A DNA stretch of 64,000 nt. Source: Ketobacter sp036337295 (lineage in GTDB: Bacteria > Pseudomonadota > Gammaproteobacteria > Pseudomonadales > Ketobacteraceae). Positions 1 to 8,222 of this stretch are shown here, piece by piece. The notes under the pieces were generated by a model, which made no database searches, was not told the origin of the DNA, and saw only the letters and a program-made list of their open reading frames with translations. The stretch lies in contig JAYZEN010000003.1 in assembly GCA_036337295.1 (NCBI GenBank), forward strand, positions 271,438-335,437, in the 5' to 3' direction. Positions within the stretch are counted from its first letter, which is position 1. Each line of letters begins with the position of its first letter. The position numbers and the translations under genes are program-made.

Positions 1-246
1 ACCCGGCGCCACGCTGCCGGTCAGGTTCAAGGTCAGGCCGGCGCTGGCGGAGCCGTTGAAATACACCGCCAGTTCATAGGCCGCCAGGTCAATGGCCTGG
101 TCCGTGCCGTTATACAGCTCCACCGCTTTATTGTTGCTGGAGCCTTCAATGTATTCGGATATCATCAGATCCGTAGCGCACAGCCCGTTACCGGCCACGC
201 ATAACCCGGCCAGCGCCGTGGTCAAATGGCGTTTAAACAAATCCAT
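1..246 (-). CDS. Lamin-tail-domain secreted protein, N-terminal part (ExeM-like nuclease family?)
   Basis: The first 82 codons of a minus-strand gene that leaves the window at position 1. The ATG at 246 follows a GGGTG-type ribosome site. The product starts with a Sec signal peptide (basic DLFKRH, then a hydrophobic stretch, cleavage near GLCAT). Next comes the motif ISEYIEGSSNNKAVELYNG, which is the opening strand of a lamin-tail domain. That motif at the very start of a secreted protein is typical of bacterial extracellular nucleases of the ExeM/endonuclease-exonuclease-phosphatase kind, but such domains also occur in other exported proteins. The catalytic part is outside the window, so the nuclease call is an inference. 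Confidence 0.7.
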   Translation of the reverse strand, partial: MDLFKRHLTTALAGLCVAGNGLCATDLMISEYIEGSSNNKAVELYNGTDQAIDLAAYELAVYFNGSASAGLTLNLTGSVAPG

Positions 247-441
247 GGTGTCACCCTGCTTTTGATTTTGGAATGAACCCCGAGTGTTTGCGGAGGCCGT
301 GAACGGGGCATGAAAGCTGTGTGAATTTTTTGTTAGGGGCCGGGTTGAAGCGGGCTCATTTGTGAATCCGGGCCAACCGGTTTAGCATGGCAGCTCCAAA
401 ACCGGCATTCATCAGCACGCACGACGCACGAACCACCTTAC

Positions 442-1278
442 ATGACCCCAAACACCCTGGTTGAACTACACAATGTGGGCCTGGATTTCAAAGATCGACG
501 GGTACTGCATCAGATCTCGTTTCATGTCCGACAGCGGGAGATCCTCACCATCATCGGCCCCAACGGCGCCGGCAAATCCTGCCTGCTGAAAGTCATTCTG
601 GGGCTGTACCAGCCGACCCGGGGCCGCTGTGAGCAGGCGCCGGGGCTGCGCATCGGATACATGCCGCAAAAACTGGCGCTGGACCCCAGCCTGCCCCTGT
701 CGGTGGAGCGGTTTCTGACCCTGACCAACCAGGGGGATCGTGCGCCCCTGGATGAAGTGTTGCGGCGGGTGGGGGCCCGGGGCCTGCGCCATAACGCCGT
801 ACAGAGCCTGTCCGGCGGTGAATTCCAGCGGGTGTTGCTGGCCCGCGCCCTGCTGCGCAAACCGGATCTGCTGGTGCTGGATGAACCGGCCCAGGGGGTG
901 GACCTGCAGGGTCAGCAGGCGCTCTATCATCTGTTGGCGGAGCTGCGGGATGAGCAGGGCTTCGCCATCCTGATGGTATCCCACGACCTGCATTTTGTGA
1001 TGGCGCAAACCGATCAGGTGCTGTGCCTGAACCAGCACGTGTGTTGCTCCGGCAGCGCGGAATCCGTCTCCCAGCACCCGGAATACTTAAGCCTGTTCAG
1101 CAACAATGCGGTGGACGACATTGCCGTCTATACCCACAACCACGATCACCATCACGACCTGCACGGCCATGTGGTGGCGGACGCGCCTGAACCTTCACAT
1201 CCGGAACACTCGCACGACCATTCCCAGCACGCTCATAACCAGCACACCCACAAAAACGGAGGCTGCAGCCATGATTGA
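442..1278 (+). CDS. znuC: Zinc ABC transporter ATP-binding protein ZnuC with His-rich tail
   Basis: ATPase of the high-affinity zinc importer; it hydrolyses ATP to drive Zn(II) uptake through the ZnuB membrane channel. Visible motifs are Walker A GPNGAGKS (residues 39-46), signature LSGGE (123-127), Walker B LLVLDEP (143-149) and the switch histidine in MVSHD (about 181). Residues 231-278 form a tail with 16 histidines in 48 residues, a likely metal-binding extension also known in some other ZnuC proteins. The last 8 bases overlap znuB, so the two are translationally coupled. The periplasmic binding protein (ZnuA) and a Zur gene are not adjacent, and I saw no clear Zur box upstream. Confidence 0.93.
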   Translation: MTPNTLVELHNVGLDFKDRRVLHQISFHVRQREILTIIGPNGAGKSCLLKVILGLYQPTRGRCEQAPGLRIGYMPQKLALDPSLPLSVERFLTLTNQGDRAPLDEVLRRVGARGLRHNAVQSLSGGEFQRVLLARALLRKPDLLVLDEPAQGVDLQGQQALYHLLAELRDEQGFAILMVSHDLHFVMAQTDQVLCLNQHVCCSGSAESVSQHPEYLSLFSNNAVDDIAVYTHNHDHHHDLHGHVVADAPEPSHPEHSHDHSQHAHNQHTHKNGGCSHD

Positions 1279-2062
1279 GCTGATTCTGCCGGCCCTGCTG
1301 GTGGGGTTGTCGCTGGCGGCCATTGCCGGCCCCCTGGGTTGCTTTGTGGTGTGGAGCCGCATGGCCTATTTCGGCGACACCCTGGCCCACAGCGCCCTGC
1401 TGGGCATCGCCCTGGGCTTTCTGTTTGATCTGCATCTGTCCCTGGGTGTCATCGCTGTGAGCAGCAGCATCGCCCTGGCCCTGACCGTGCTGCAGGGGCA
1501 ACGTTTTATTGCCAGCGACACCCTGCTGGGCATCATGGCCCACGGCACCCTGGCCCTGGGCCTGGTGTTGGTGAGCCTGATGGAAACCGTGCGCCTGGAT
1601 CTACTGGGGCTGCTGTTCGGCGACCTGCTGGCCACCGGCTTTGGCGATCTGGCCTGGGTGCTGGGACTGGTGGTGGTGATCGGCATTACCCTGTATTTTA
1701 TCTGGACGCCGTTGCTGAACATCGCCATCAATCAGGAACTGGCCCAGGCCGAGGGTATCCCGGTGGGCCGCATTCGCCTGTTGTTCATGTTGCTGCTGGC
1801 CAGTGTGGTGGCCATCGGCATGAAGGTGGTGGGGGCATTGCTGATCACCGCCATGCTCATCATTCCCGCTGCCGCCGCCCGCAAGCTGGCCAGCACCCCG
1901 GAACAGATGGCCCTGGTGGCAAGCCTGGTGGGGATGGGCTCGGTGCTGTGCGGGCTCACCCTGTCCTGGCAGGCAGACACCCCCGCCGGTCCTAGTATTG
2001 TGTTGTGCGCCAGCCTGGCGTTCCTGTTGATCTTCAGCTTTGCCCGCAGAAAGGATGCATAA
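1271..2062 (+). CDS. znuB: Zinc ABC transporter membrane protein ZnuB
   Basis: Integral membrane subunit of the zinc importer (ABC-3 family), 263 residues, with eight or so hydrophobic segments and short loops. The frame is open further upstream, but that extension is low-complexity Thr-rich translation of znuC's His-rich tail. The ATG at 1271, giving MIELILPALLVG, is the natural start and overlaps the znuC stop by 8 bases. Family hallmarks include the AIAGPLGCFVVW segment near the N-terminus and the RMAYFGDTLAHSALLG stretch. It should pair with ZnuC and an unlinked ZnuA. Confidence 0.92.
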   Translation: MIELILPALLVGLSLAAIAGPLGCFVVWSRMAYFGDTLAHSALLGIALGFLFDLHLSLGVIAVSSSIALALTVLQGQRFIASDTLLGIMAHGTLALGLVLVSLMETVRLDLLGLLFGDLLATGFGDLAWVLGLVVVIGITLYFIWTPLLNIAINQELAQAEGIPVGRIRLLFMLLLASVVAIGMKVVGALLITAMLIIPAAAARKLASTPEQMALVASLVGMGSVLCGLTLSWQADTPAGPSIVLCASLAFLLIFSFARRKDA

Positions 2063-2064
2063 CC

Positions 2065-3573
2065 ATGAGCAGTCTGTTACCCGAAGGCATCAGCAGCCTG
2101 TTGTTCACCGCCCTGGAACTGATGGCGGCGTTTTTTATTTTTGCCGTGGGCACCCTGGCGGTGGTGGTGGTGGTGATGTACATCATCGACCGCAACCAGA
2201 CCCAGCAGGCCATACGGCGCAACTATCCGGTGATTGGCCGGTTTCGTTATCTGTTTGAGCACATCGGCGAATTCTTCCGCCAGTATTTCTTTGCCATGGA
2301 TCGGGAGGAGCTCCCCTTCAACCGGGCGCAACGTTCCTGGGTGTACCGCGCCGCCAAAAACATCGACAGCACCGTCGCCTTCGGTTCCACCAAGGACCTG
2401 AGCAAACCCGGCTCGATTATCTTTGTGAACACCGCTTATCCCACCCTGGAACAGGACGCCGCCGAAACCGCCCCCCTGGTGATCGGCCCCGACTGCCCCC
2501 ACCCCTTCAACGCCCGCTCCATCATCAACATTTCGGGCATGAGCTACGGCGCATTGTCCAAGCCGGCGGTGCAGGCCCTGTCCCGCGGCGCCAAGATGGC
2601 CGGCTGCTGGATGAACACCGGTGAAGGCGGCCTGTCCCCCTGGCATTTGGAGGGCGGCTGCGACATCGTGTTCCAGATCGGCACCGCCAAATACGGGGTG
2701 CGGGATGCGGAAGGCAAACTCAGCCCCGAAAAACTGCGCCAGATTGCCAGCCACGACAATGTGCGCATGTTCGAGATCAAACTGAGCCAGGGGGCCAAGC
2801 CGGGCAAGGGCGGCATCCTGCCCGCCGCCAAGGTGTCGGCCGAGATCGCCGCCATTCGCGGTATCCCCGAGGGCGAGGCTTCCATCAGCCCCAACCGCCA
2901 TCCGGAAATCACCTGCGCCGACGACCTGCTGGATATGGTGGCCCAGGTGCGCACCACCACCGGCAAGCCCACCGGCATCAAGTTCGTGTTGGGCAGCCCG
3001 GAATGGCTGGACGAGCTGTTCGGTGCCATCGGGCGCCGGGGCCTGGATTCCGCGCCGGACTTTGTCACCCTGGACAGCGCCGACGGCGGCACCGGGGCCG
3101 CCCCCATGTCCCTGATCGACGATGTGGGCCTGCCGATCCGCGAATCCCTGCCACTGCTGGTGGATAAACTGGTGGCCCATGGCTTGCGGGAGCGCATCCG
3201 CGTGATCTGCTCCGGCAAACTGATCACCCCCAGTGCCGTGGCCACCGCCATCTGCGTGGGGGCGGATTTTGTGGTGAGCGCCCGCGGCTTCATGTTCTCC
3301 CTGGGTTGCATCCAGGCCCTGCAGTGCAACAAAAACACCTGCCCCACCGGGGTTACCACCCACAATCCACGATTGCAGAAGGGGCTGGACCCCACCGACA
3401 AATCGGTGCGGGTTTACCATTATCATCACAACCTGCAACACGAGGTTGAGGTCATCGCGCACTCCTGCGGCGTGGCCGAACCCAGATTGTTGCGCCGCCA
3501 CCATGCCCGCCGGGTGATGGAGAACGGTCATTCCCTGAGCCTGGACAAACTGTATCAACGGGAACACTTATGA
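2065..3573 (+). CDS. FMN-binding glutamate synthase family protein
   Basis: A 502-residue protein with an N-terminal membrane anchor (about residues 10-45) followed by a glutamate-synthase-type FMN barrel. The stretch CNKNTCPTGVTTHNPRLQ matches the cysteine region of the GltB central/FMN domain, and GADFVVSARGFMFSLGCIQA is the preceding FMN/flavin loop. The amidotransferase and C-terminal GXGXG domains of true GltB are missing, so this belongs to the short stand-alone family (YerD-like) whose physiological substrate is unsettled. The ATG at 2065 is preceded by AAAGGA and lies 2 bases after the znuB stop. The zinc genes and this one are probably co-transcribed, although no functional link to zinc is obvious. 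Confidence 0.85.
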   Translation: MSSLLPEGISSLLFTALELMAAFFIFAVGTLAVVVVVMYIIDRNQTQQAIRRNYPVIGRFRYLFEHIGEFFRQYFFAMDREELPFNRAQRSWVYRAAKNIDSTVAFGSTKDLSKPGSIIFVNTAYPTLEQDAAETAPLVIGPDCPHPFNARSIINISGMSYGALSKPAVQALSRGAKMAGCWMNTGEGGLSPWHLEGGCDIVFQIGTAKYGVRDAEGKLSPEKLRQIASHDNVRMFEIKLSQGAKPGKGGILPAAKVSAEIAAIRGIPEGEASISPNRHPEITCADDLLDMVAQVRTTTGKPTGIKFVLGSPEWLDELFGAIGRRGLDSAPDFVTLDSADGGTGAAPMSLIDDVGLPIRESLPLLVDKLVAHGLRERIRVICSGKLITPSAVATAICVGADFVVSARGFMFSLGCIQALQCNKNTCPTGVTTHNPRLQKGLDPTDKSVRVYHYHHNLQHEVEVIAHSCGVAEPRLLRRHHARRVMENGHSLSLDKLYQREHL

Positions 3574-4262
3574 AGCATTCATTAACCGCACTGGCCCTGC
3601 TGGTTCCCACCCTCACATTGGCCGCCGGGGTCAAAGAGCCCATGTACGGCCAGGTGATGTTCGGGGAACTGAAACTGAATGAGAATAATGTCCGCTTCAC
3701 CGCCAACGATGAAGTGTATGAGGGGGAGTTGCCGGACAGCATCCCCTATCTGGGGGCCGCGGCCCAGGTAATCTGGAAAGACGACGTGATCGGTTACGGT
3801 TGGGAAGGGGGAGGCTTTTTTTCCTGGTTCAACCGCAGCACCTCCTATTACGCCAGCAGCGGCGGTGGCGGCACCACCATCCGCATTAACATCGATAACA
3901 GCTTCTGGGCCATCGAAACCTTCATGGGCCTGTACGGCAGTTTCAAGCCCATGGAGGCACTGCGTTTCTACGTGGGAGCCGGTCCCCTGTTCCTGTTCGC
4001 CACCACCAAGGTGGATGATGCCGAACCGGAGGAGCCACAGCCACTGAGCGGCAGCTCCATTGCCATCGACGTGGACGACTACCACTCAGATTTCACCGTA
4101 GGTGCCTACGCCCGCGCCGGTTTTGAATTCCGGCTCCCCAACAATTACTGGCTGGGGGCCAGCGTGCGCCATATGCAGGCGGACCTGGATCTGGGCAACA
4201 CCCTGGGTGATTTCGATATCGATGGCGAGGTCTATTACATGACCGTCACCAAAAAGCTGTAA
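3570..4262 (+). CDS. Small outer-membrane beta-barrel protein
   Basis: 230 residues, starting inside the stop of the preceding gene (ATGA overlap). It has a Sec signal peptide (MKHSLTALALLVPTLTLAAG). The mature part alternates hydrophobic and polar residues and is rich in aromatic and glycine residues, and it ends in a strand closing on KKL. This is the pattern of an 8-10-stranded outer-membrane barrel (OmpW/OmpA-like fold). A glycine run (SSGGGGTTIRI) and an acidic loop (DDAEPEEPQP) are probably surface loops. I do not recognise a specific family; the substrate, if any, is unknown. It is the last gene of the znuC-led run. Confidence 0.6.
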   Translation: MKHSLTALALLVPTLTLAAGVKEPMYGQVMFGELKLNENNVRFTANDEVYEGELPDSIPYLGAAAQVIWKDDVIGYGWEGGGFFSWFNRSTSYYASSGGGGTTIRINIDNSFWAIETFMGLYGSFKPMEALRFYVGAGPLFLFATTKVDDAEPEEPQPLSGSSIAIDVDDYHSDFTVGAYARAGFEFRLPNNYWLGASVRHMQADLDLGNTLGDFDIDGEVYYMTVTKKL

Positions 4263-4285
4263 TCAAAACGCCTTACCTAACGGCC

Positions 4286-4891
4286 TCAGTATTTGACGCT
4301 GCATCCATACGGCGCGCTCACCGGGGTGGACACCGGCTTACCGGCTTCCAGCTCAGCAAAGGCTGCTTGCACATAATTGGTGGCAGCCTCCAGATCCCCT
4401 TTGTCGGCGCTGGGGATACTGTCGATACCGCCCATGTACACCAGCTTGCCGCTGGGGTCGAGGATGAACATATGGGGTGTGGTGCGGGCATCGTAGAGTT
4501 TGCCGATGGCGCCGCTGGGGTCGAGGATCACCCCGCTGGGCGCAGCCCCCCGGCTGGTGGTGAGTTCATTGGCCTTGGCCGCATCAATGTTGCCCTGCTT
4601 GCCCGGGGCCGACGACACGATGGAATACCAGCGATAACCCTTGTCAGTGTAAGTTTTCTGCAGCGCCTGCATGTTGCCACTGCCATAGTGTTTCTGCACA
4701 AAGGGGCACAGGTGGTTGGTCCATTCCAGCACCACATACTGGCCCTGCAACTTGGACAGGGTCACTGTGTTGCCCTGGGTGTCGGTGGCGGTAAAGTCCG
4801 GCGCCATGGCACCGGGTTTGGGGGCGGCCTGTATCAGTCCGGCGCTGAACACCAACACCACTCCCAGTAACACACGTAACAGTCGGTTCAT
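4286..4891 (-). CDS. Periplasmic thioredoxin-fold redoxin (AhpC/TSA-like)
   Basis: 201 residues with a Sec signal peptide (MNRLLRVLLGVVLVFSAGLIQA). The body is a thioredoxin fold: APDFTATDTQGNTVTLS is the peroxiredoxin/TlpA-type opening, followed by VLEWTNHLCPFVQKHYG. The candidate active cysteine sits in CPF with no second cysteine two residues on, so this is not a CxxC thioredoxin. RTTPHMFILDPSG supplies the cis-proline region, and one more cysteine lies near the C-terminus (YGCSVKY). The ATG at 4891 overlaps the stop of the DsbD-alpha-like gene (ATGA), so the two are coupled. It probably acts in periplasmic thiol/peroxide chemistry; its partner may be the upstream gene product. Confidence 0.8.
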   Translation of the reverse strand: MNRLLRVLLGVVLVFSAGLIQAAPKPGAMAPDFTATDTQGNTVTLSKLQGQYVVLEWTNHLCPFVQKHYGSGNMQALQKTYTDKGYRWYSIVSSAPGKQGNIDAAKANELTTSRGAAPSGVILDPSGAIGKLYDARTTPHMFILDPSGKLVYMGGIDSIPSADKGDLEAATNYVQAAFAELEAGKPVSTPVSAPYGCSVKY

Positions 4892-5694
4892 TGGCTTTCT
4901 CCCTGCGGTTGCAGCCTGGCGGGCACTGACCAACCCTGGCCGGCCAGTTCCAGCACCACCTCAATCTGGGGTGGTGCCTTGGAAAAATAGCTGTGCCGGT
5001 TGAGGCGAATCAGCAATCGATCCTCTTTGAACGTCAGATCCGGAGCAAGTTCCGCCTCGGCGATCTGGCCCGGGGCAATGAACACCCGGGACACACTGCG
5101 GGGCAGGGTACGGGCCGGCAGATCCACCAAAATCTGCTCACCCTGCACCCGATAGGTGCCGGCGATATCCAGCTGCAGCGGCAAACTGAAGCGGGCCTGG
5201 GCAAAGCGGGACTTGTGGCGGGGGTTGGGGGCGGCAAAGCGGGTGACCGGCAGCTCCAGCTTGAACTCGGCCTGCCCGGGCACGCAGGCATCGGCACACA
5301 CCAGCCAACGGGCATCCAGGGTCAGTGCGACGTTTTCTTCCTGCATCACCAGGGGCGGTACCAGTTCCACCAGCAGTCCGCTCTCACTCTCGTAGCCGTA
5401 ATTGATCTGGCTGCCGTAGGGGATGGCCGCCGGGGTGGGAAAGAGGGGCTCACGGGCCTGCCAGCCGGGGGGCAGTTGCCAGTTGAGTTTGGGGGCCAAC
5501 CCGGAATCGCCCGGGTTTTTCCAGTAGGTATGCCAGTGGGTTTCCGGCGCAAACGTCAGCAGTACCCAGAGGGATTCGCCCCCGGCGACCGTGCTGGTTT
5601 CCGTCAACAGATCCACCGTCACATGGCGGGCCTGCACTGGCGCCGCCCGGGTGCATACCGGCACCAGCGCCAGCAGCGCTGCCAGCAACCACAC
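4888..5694 (-). CDS. Stand-alone DsbD/ScsB N-terminal (alpha) domain protein
   Basis: About 268 residues resembling the periplasmic N-terminal domain of DsbD/ScsB disulfide reductases. Visible marks are THWHTYWKNPGDSG, the proline-rich PLFPTPAAIPYG stretch and the cysteine pair in WLVCADACVPGQAEF. Full DsbD continues with eight membrane helices and a thioredoxin domain; here the gene stops after the alpha domain and is followed directly by a separate redoxin. The start is uncertain: there is no in-frame ATG. The GTG at 5694 gives a plausible but uncharged signal peptide (WLLAALLALVPVCTRAA), and the better-looking RPAWLL residues just before it would need a rare start codon. The gene begins about 23 bases after the yheV-like stop. 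Confidence 0.75.
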   Translation of the reverse strand: MWLLAALLALVPVCTRAAPVQARHVTVDLLTETSTVAGGESLWVLLTFAPETHWHTYWKNPGDSGLAPKLNWQLPPGWQAREPLFPTPAAIPYGSQINYGYESESGLLVELVPPLVMQEENVALTLDARWLVCADACVPGQAEFKLELPVTRFAAPNPRHKSRFAQARFSLPLQLDIAGTYRVQGEQILVDLPARTLPRSVSRVFIAPGQIAEAELAPDLTFKEDRLLIRLNRHSYFSKAPPQIEVVLELAGQGWSVPARLQPQGESQ

Positions 5695-5717
5695 CAGAAG
5701 CCATGCCGGCCGGACTG

Positions 5718-5912
5718 CTATTTGATGATGCGCACGACCCCATCCACCGCCGGGGGGGTCTCCGGCATGGGCTCCACCTCTTTCGGCCGCACGCTGATGT
5801 AACCACAGGCGTTGCATTCCGCCAGGTCCTCTCCGTCTTTGTGGTAGACAAAAATCTTGTCTTCCTTTTCGCACTGGGGGCACTTGGCCCCCGCTATGAA
5901 CATTTTTCTCAT
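5718..5912 (-). CDS. YheV-family small zinc-ribbon protein
   Basis: A 64-residue protein with two CxxC knuckles (CPQC near residue 11 and CNAC near residue 31) spaced as in a zinc ribbon, with the typical wording GAKCPQCEKEDKI and ECNACGYISVRP. The start ATG overlaps the prlC stop (ATGA at 5909-5912). This YheV-type metal-binding protein is a usual neighbour of prlC in gammaproteobacteria. Its function is unknown; a nucleic-acid or chaperone accessory role would be a guess. Confidence 0.85.
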   Translation of the reverse strand: MRKMFIAGAKCPQCEKEDKIFVYHKDGEDLAECNACGYISVRPKEVEPMPETPPAVDGVVRIIK

Positions 5913-7945
5913 GCTGCCAGACCGCTGTGGCGCAACAGCGCATCCACGGTTGGTTCCCGACCACGGAAGCGTCTGAATAATTCCATGGGCTCTTCGGAAC
6001 CGCCTTTTTCCAGAATGCACTCGCGGAAATCCTGACCGGCCTGCGCATTGAAAATCCCTTCCTCCTCAAACCGGGAGAAGGCATCCGCGGACAAGACTTC
6101 CGCCCATTTGTAACTGTAGTAGCCCGCCGCATAGCCGCCGGCAAAAATATGGCTGAAGCTGCACTCAAAGCGATTGAAGGCCGGCGGGGCCATCACCGCC
6201 ACCCGCTGGCGCACATCTTCCAGCACACCGTGAATGTTCATGCCCGGCTGGTATTCCATGTGGATGCGGAAATCAAAAATCGAGAATTCCAGTTGCCGCA
6301 CCATCATCATGGCGGACTGGAAATTTTTCGCCGCCAGCATTTTTTCCAGCATGGCGTCCGGCAGGGGTTCACCGGTTTCGTAATGGCCGGACATGAGGGG
6401 AATGGCGTCTTTTTCCCAGCACCAGTTTTCCATGAACTGGCTGGGCAGCTCCACTGCATCCCAGGCCACCCCGGCAATACCGGATACCGCATCTTCTTCC
6501 ACCTGGGTCAGCATGTGATGCAGGCCATGGCCGAATTCGTGGAACAGCGTGGTGACTTCATTGTGCGTGAGCAGCGCCGGTTTGCTGCCCACCGGGCCGT
6601 TGAAATTGCAGGTCAGGTAGGCCACCGGTTTTTGCAGGCCGCCAGCCAGGGTTTTGCGGCGGGAACGGCACACGTCCATCCAGGCGCCGCCCCGTTTGTT
6701 GGCGCGGGCATACAGATCCAGATAGAAACCGGCCACGGCCTCGTCACCCTTGAACACCCGATAAAAACGCACATCCGGATGATACAGGTCAACGTTGGTT
6801 TCCGGCTTGAAGGTGACCCCGAACAACCGGGTTGCCACTTCGAACAAGCCACTCAACACTTTTTCCAGGGGGAACCAGGGGCGCAGCTCCTCCTGGGAAA
6901 TGGCGTAGCGTTCCTGCTTGAGTTTTTCACTGACGTAGCTGACATCCCAGGATTGCAGATCGCTCAGACCGCAACGCTCGGCGGCAAACTGTTTCAGTTC
7001 CTCGAACTCCTGCCTGGCCACCGGCAGGGATTTATCCGCCAGGTCATACAGGAAAGTCATCACCTGGTCGGTGGTCTCGGTCATTTTGGTGGCGATGGAG
7101 CGCTCTGCATAATTGTTGAAGCCCAGCAATTGCGCCAACTCATGACGCAGGGCCAGGATTTCCTGCATCAGGGGATTGTTGTCCCATTGCCCGGCAAAAG
7201 GGCCCTGGTCCGACGCCTTGGTGTTGTACGCTTCGTAGAATTCGCGGCGCAGTGCGCGATTGTCGCAATAGGTCATCACCGCCAGGTACACCGGAATATC
7301 CAGGGTCAGTAGATAGCCTTCCAGCTGTTTCGCCTTGGCCGCCAGTTCGGCACCGTGCAACTGGGTTTCCGGCAGGCCGCTGAGTTCGTTCACATCAGTA
7401 ATGTGGCGGCTGAAGGCATTGGTGCAGTCCAGCACGTTCTCAGCAAATTTGCTGGTGAGTTCCGACAACCGTTTGCTGATTTCGCCATAGCGCTTTTGCT
7501 GTTCTGGCGGCAGGTCGATGCCGGACAAATGAAAATCCCTTAACGCGTTGTCGATGACTTTTTTCTGCGCCACGGTGAAGCCGGCGAATTGCGGTGAATC
7601 TTTCAGCGCTCTGTAGGCCTGGTACAGGCCTTTGTGTTGTCCCAGCTTGGTGGAATATTCCGACAGCTTGGGCAGGCAGGCGTTATAGGCATTGCGCAGC
7701 GCCTCATTGTTCATCACGCTGTTGAGATGCCCCACCGGCGACCACATTTTGCCCAGGGTATCGTTCAGCTCCTCGAACGGCAGCAGAAAGTTCTCCAGGG
7801 TCACGTCGTGTTGCTGCACATGGGCCACGATCTCGTCGATCAGTGTGTAGTTGTCCTCAATGATCTGGGACAGGGCCGATTCAATATCGTGCGGTTTGAT
7901 CTGGCTGAATTCAGGTAGTTCTTTTGGCGCTAGCAATGGATTCAT
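5909..7945 (-). CDS. prlC: Oligopeptidase A (M3 zinc metallopeptidase)
   Basis: 678 residues, the usual length for oligopeptidase A. The zinc site HEFGHGLHHML is at residues 469-479, and the third zinc ligand should lie in the following WDAVELPSQFMENW segment. It cleaves short peptides in the cytoplasm, including signal-peptide remnants. No signal peptide is present (MNPLLAPKELPEFS). It is the first gene of a minus-strand run prlC-yheV-DsbD-alpha-redoxin, with overlaps or short gaps between genes. The 277 bases upstream, shared with the divergent cytochrome gene, must hold its promoter. Confidence 0.95.
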   Translation of the reverse strand: MNPLLAPKELPEFSQIKPHDIESALSQIIEDNYTLIDEIVAHVQQHDVTLENFLLPFEELNDTLGKMWSPVGHLNSVMNNEALRNAYNACLPKLSEYSTKLGQHKGLYQAYRALKDSPQFAGFTVAQKKVIDNALRDFHLSGIDLPPEQQKRYGEISKRLSELTSKFAENVLDCTNAFSRHITDVNELSGLPETQLHGAELAAKAKQLEGYLLTLDIPVYLAVMTYCDNRALRREFYEAYNTKASDQGPFAGQWDNNPLMQEILALRHELAQLLGFNNYAERSIATKMTETTDQVMTFLYDLADKSLPVARQEFEELKQFAAERCGLSDLQSWDVSYVSEKLKQERYAISQEELRPWFPLEKVLSGLFEVATRLFGVTFKPETNVDLYHPDVRFYRVFKGDEAVAGFYLDLYARANKRGGAWMDVCRSRRKTLAGGLQKPVAYLTCNFNGPVGSKPALLTHNEVTTLFHEFGHGLHHMLTQVEEDAVSGIAGVAWDAVELPSQFMENWCWEKDAIPLMSGHYETGEPLPDAMLEKMLAAKNFQSAMMMVRQLEFSIFDFRIHMEYQPGMNIHGVLEDVRQRVAVMAPPAFNRFECSFSHIFAGGYAAGYYSYKWAEVLSADAFSRFEEEGIFNAQAGQDFRECILEKGGSEEPMELFRRFRGREPTVDALLRHSGLAA

Positions 7946-8222
7946 ATAAACAACTTTTTCCGCTCAGGTAAGACAGGATACATTGGGACTAAACTCCAGC
8001 GTACAAGGTTTACTCTAACCCATTTTGAGCCACTTGAACGAGCCCCGCGGACGAAGCCCGCATCTTGATCAAACTATAAGCAAACCTAGCAAAACATTAT
8101 AAGCAGACGAGACTGAGACAAAATACTAATAATGTCTTGATGTATCCATTTTCTGCTGCTACCTTTTTAGCGCTCAAGGAACAAGCAGTATCAATAACAA
8201 GTACAAAACGGGTATATAAAAC
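7946..8222. other. Divergent intergenic region prlC / di-heme cytochrome
   Basis: 277 bases with no gene, clearly AT-richer than the surroundings. It must carry divergent promoters. The only strong element seen is the inverted repeat at 8114-8139 described separately. The cytochrome ATG at 8223 has no good Shine-Dalgarno sequence directly before it; an AAGGAAC about 45 bases upstream is too far away to act as one. Confidence 0.6.
8114..8139. promoter_or_regulatory. Putative operator, TGAGACA-N12-TGTCTTG
   Basis: Half-sites TGAGACA (8114-8120) and TGTCTTG (8133-8139) are separated by 12 AT-rich bases. The same layout, with a perfect second half-site, lies at 10366-10391 before the next gene. 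The site is 84 bases before the cytochrome start, and a TACTAAT resembling a -10 element lies between the halves. Two matching sites 2.2 kb apart suggest a shared regulator. Confidence 0.5.

Noticed and set aside
247..441. A Zur operator upstream of znuC
   Set aside because: No sequence close to the AT-rich Zur palindrome was found in these 195 bases.
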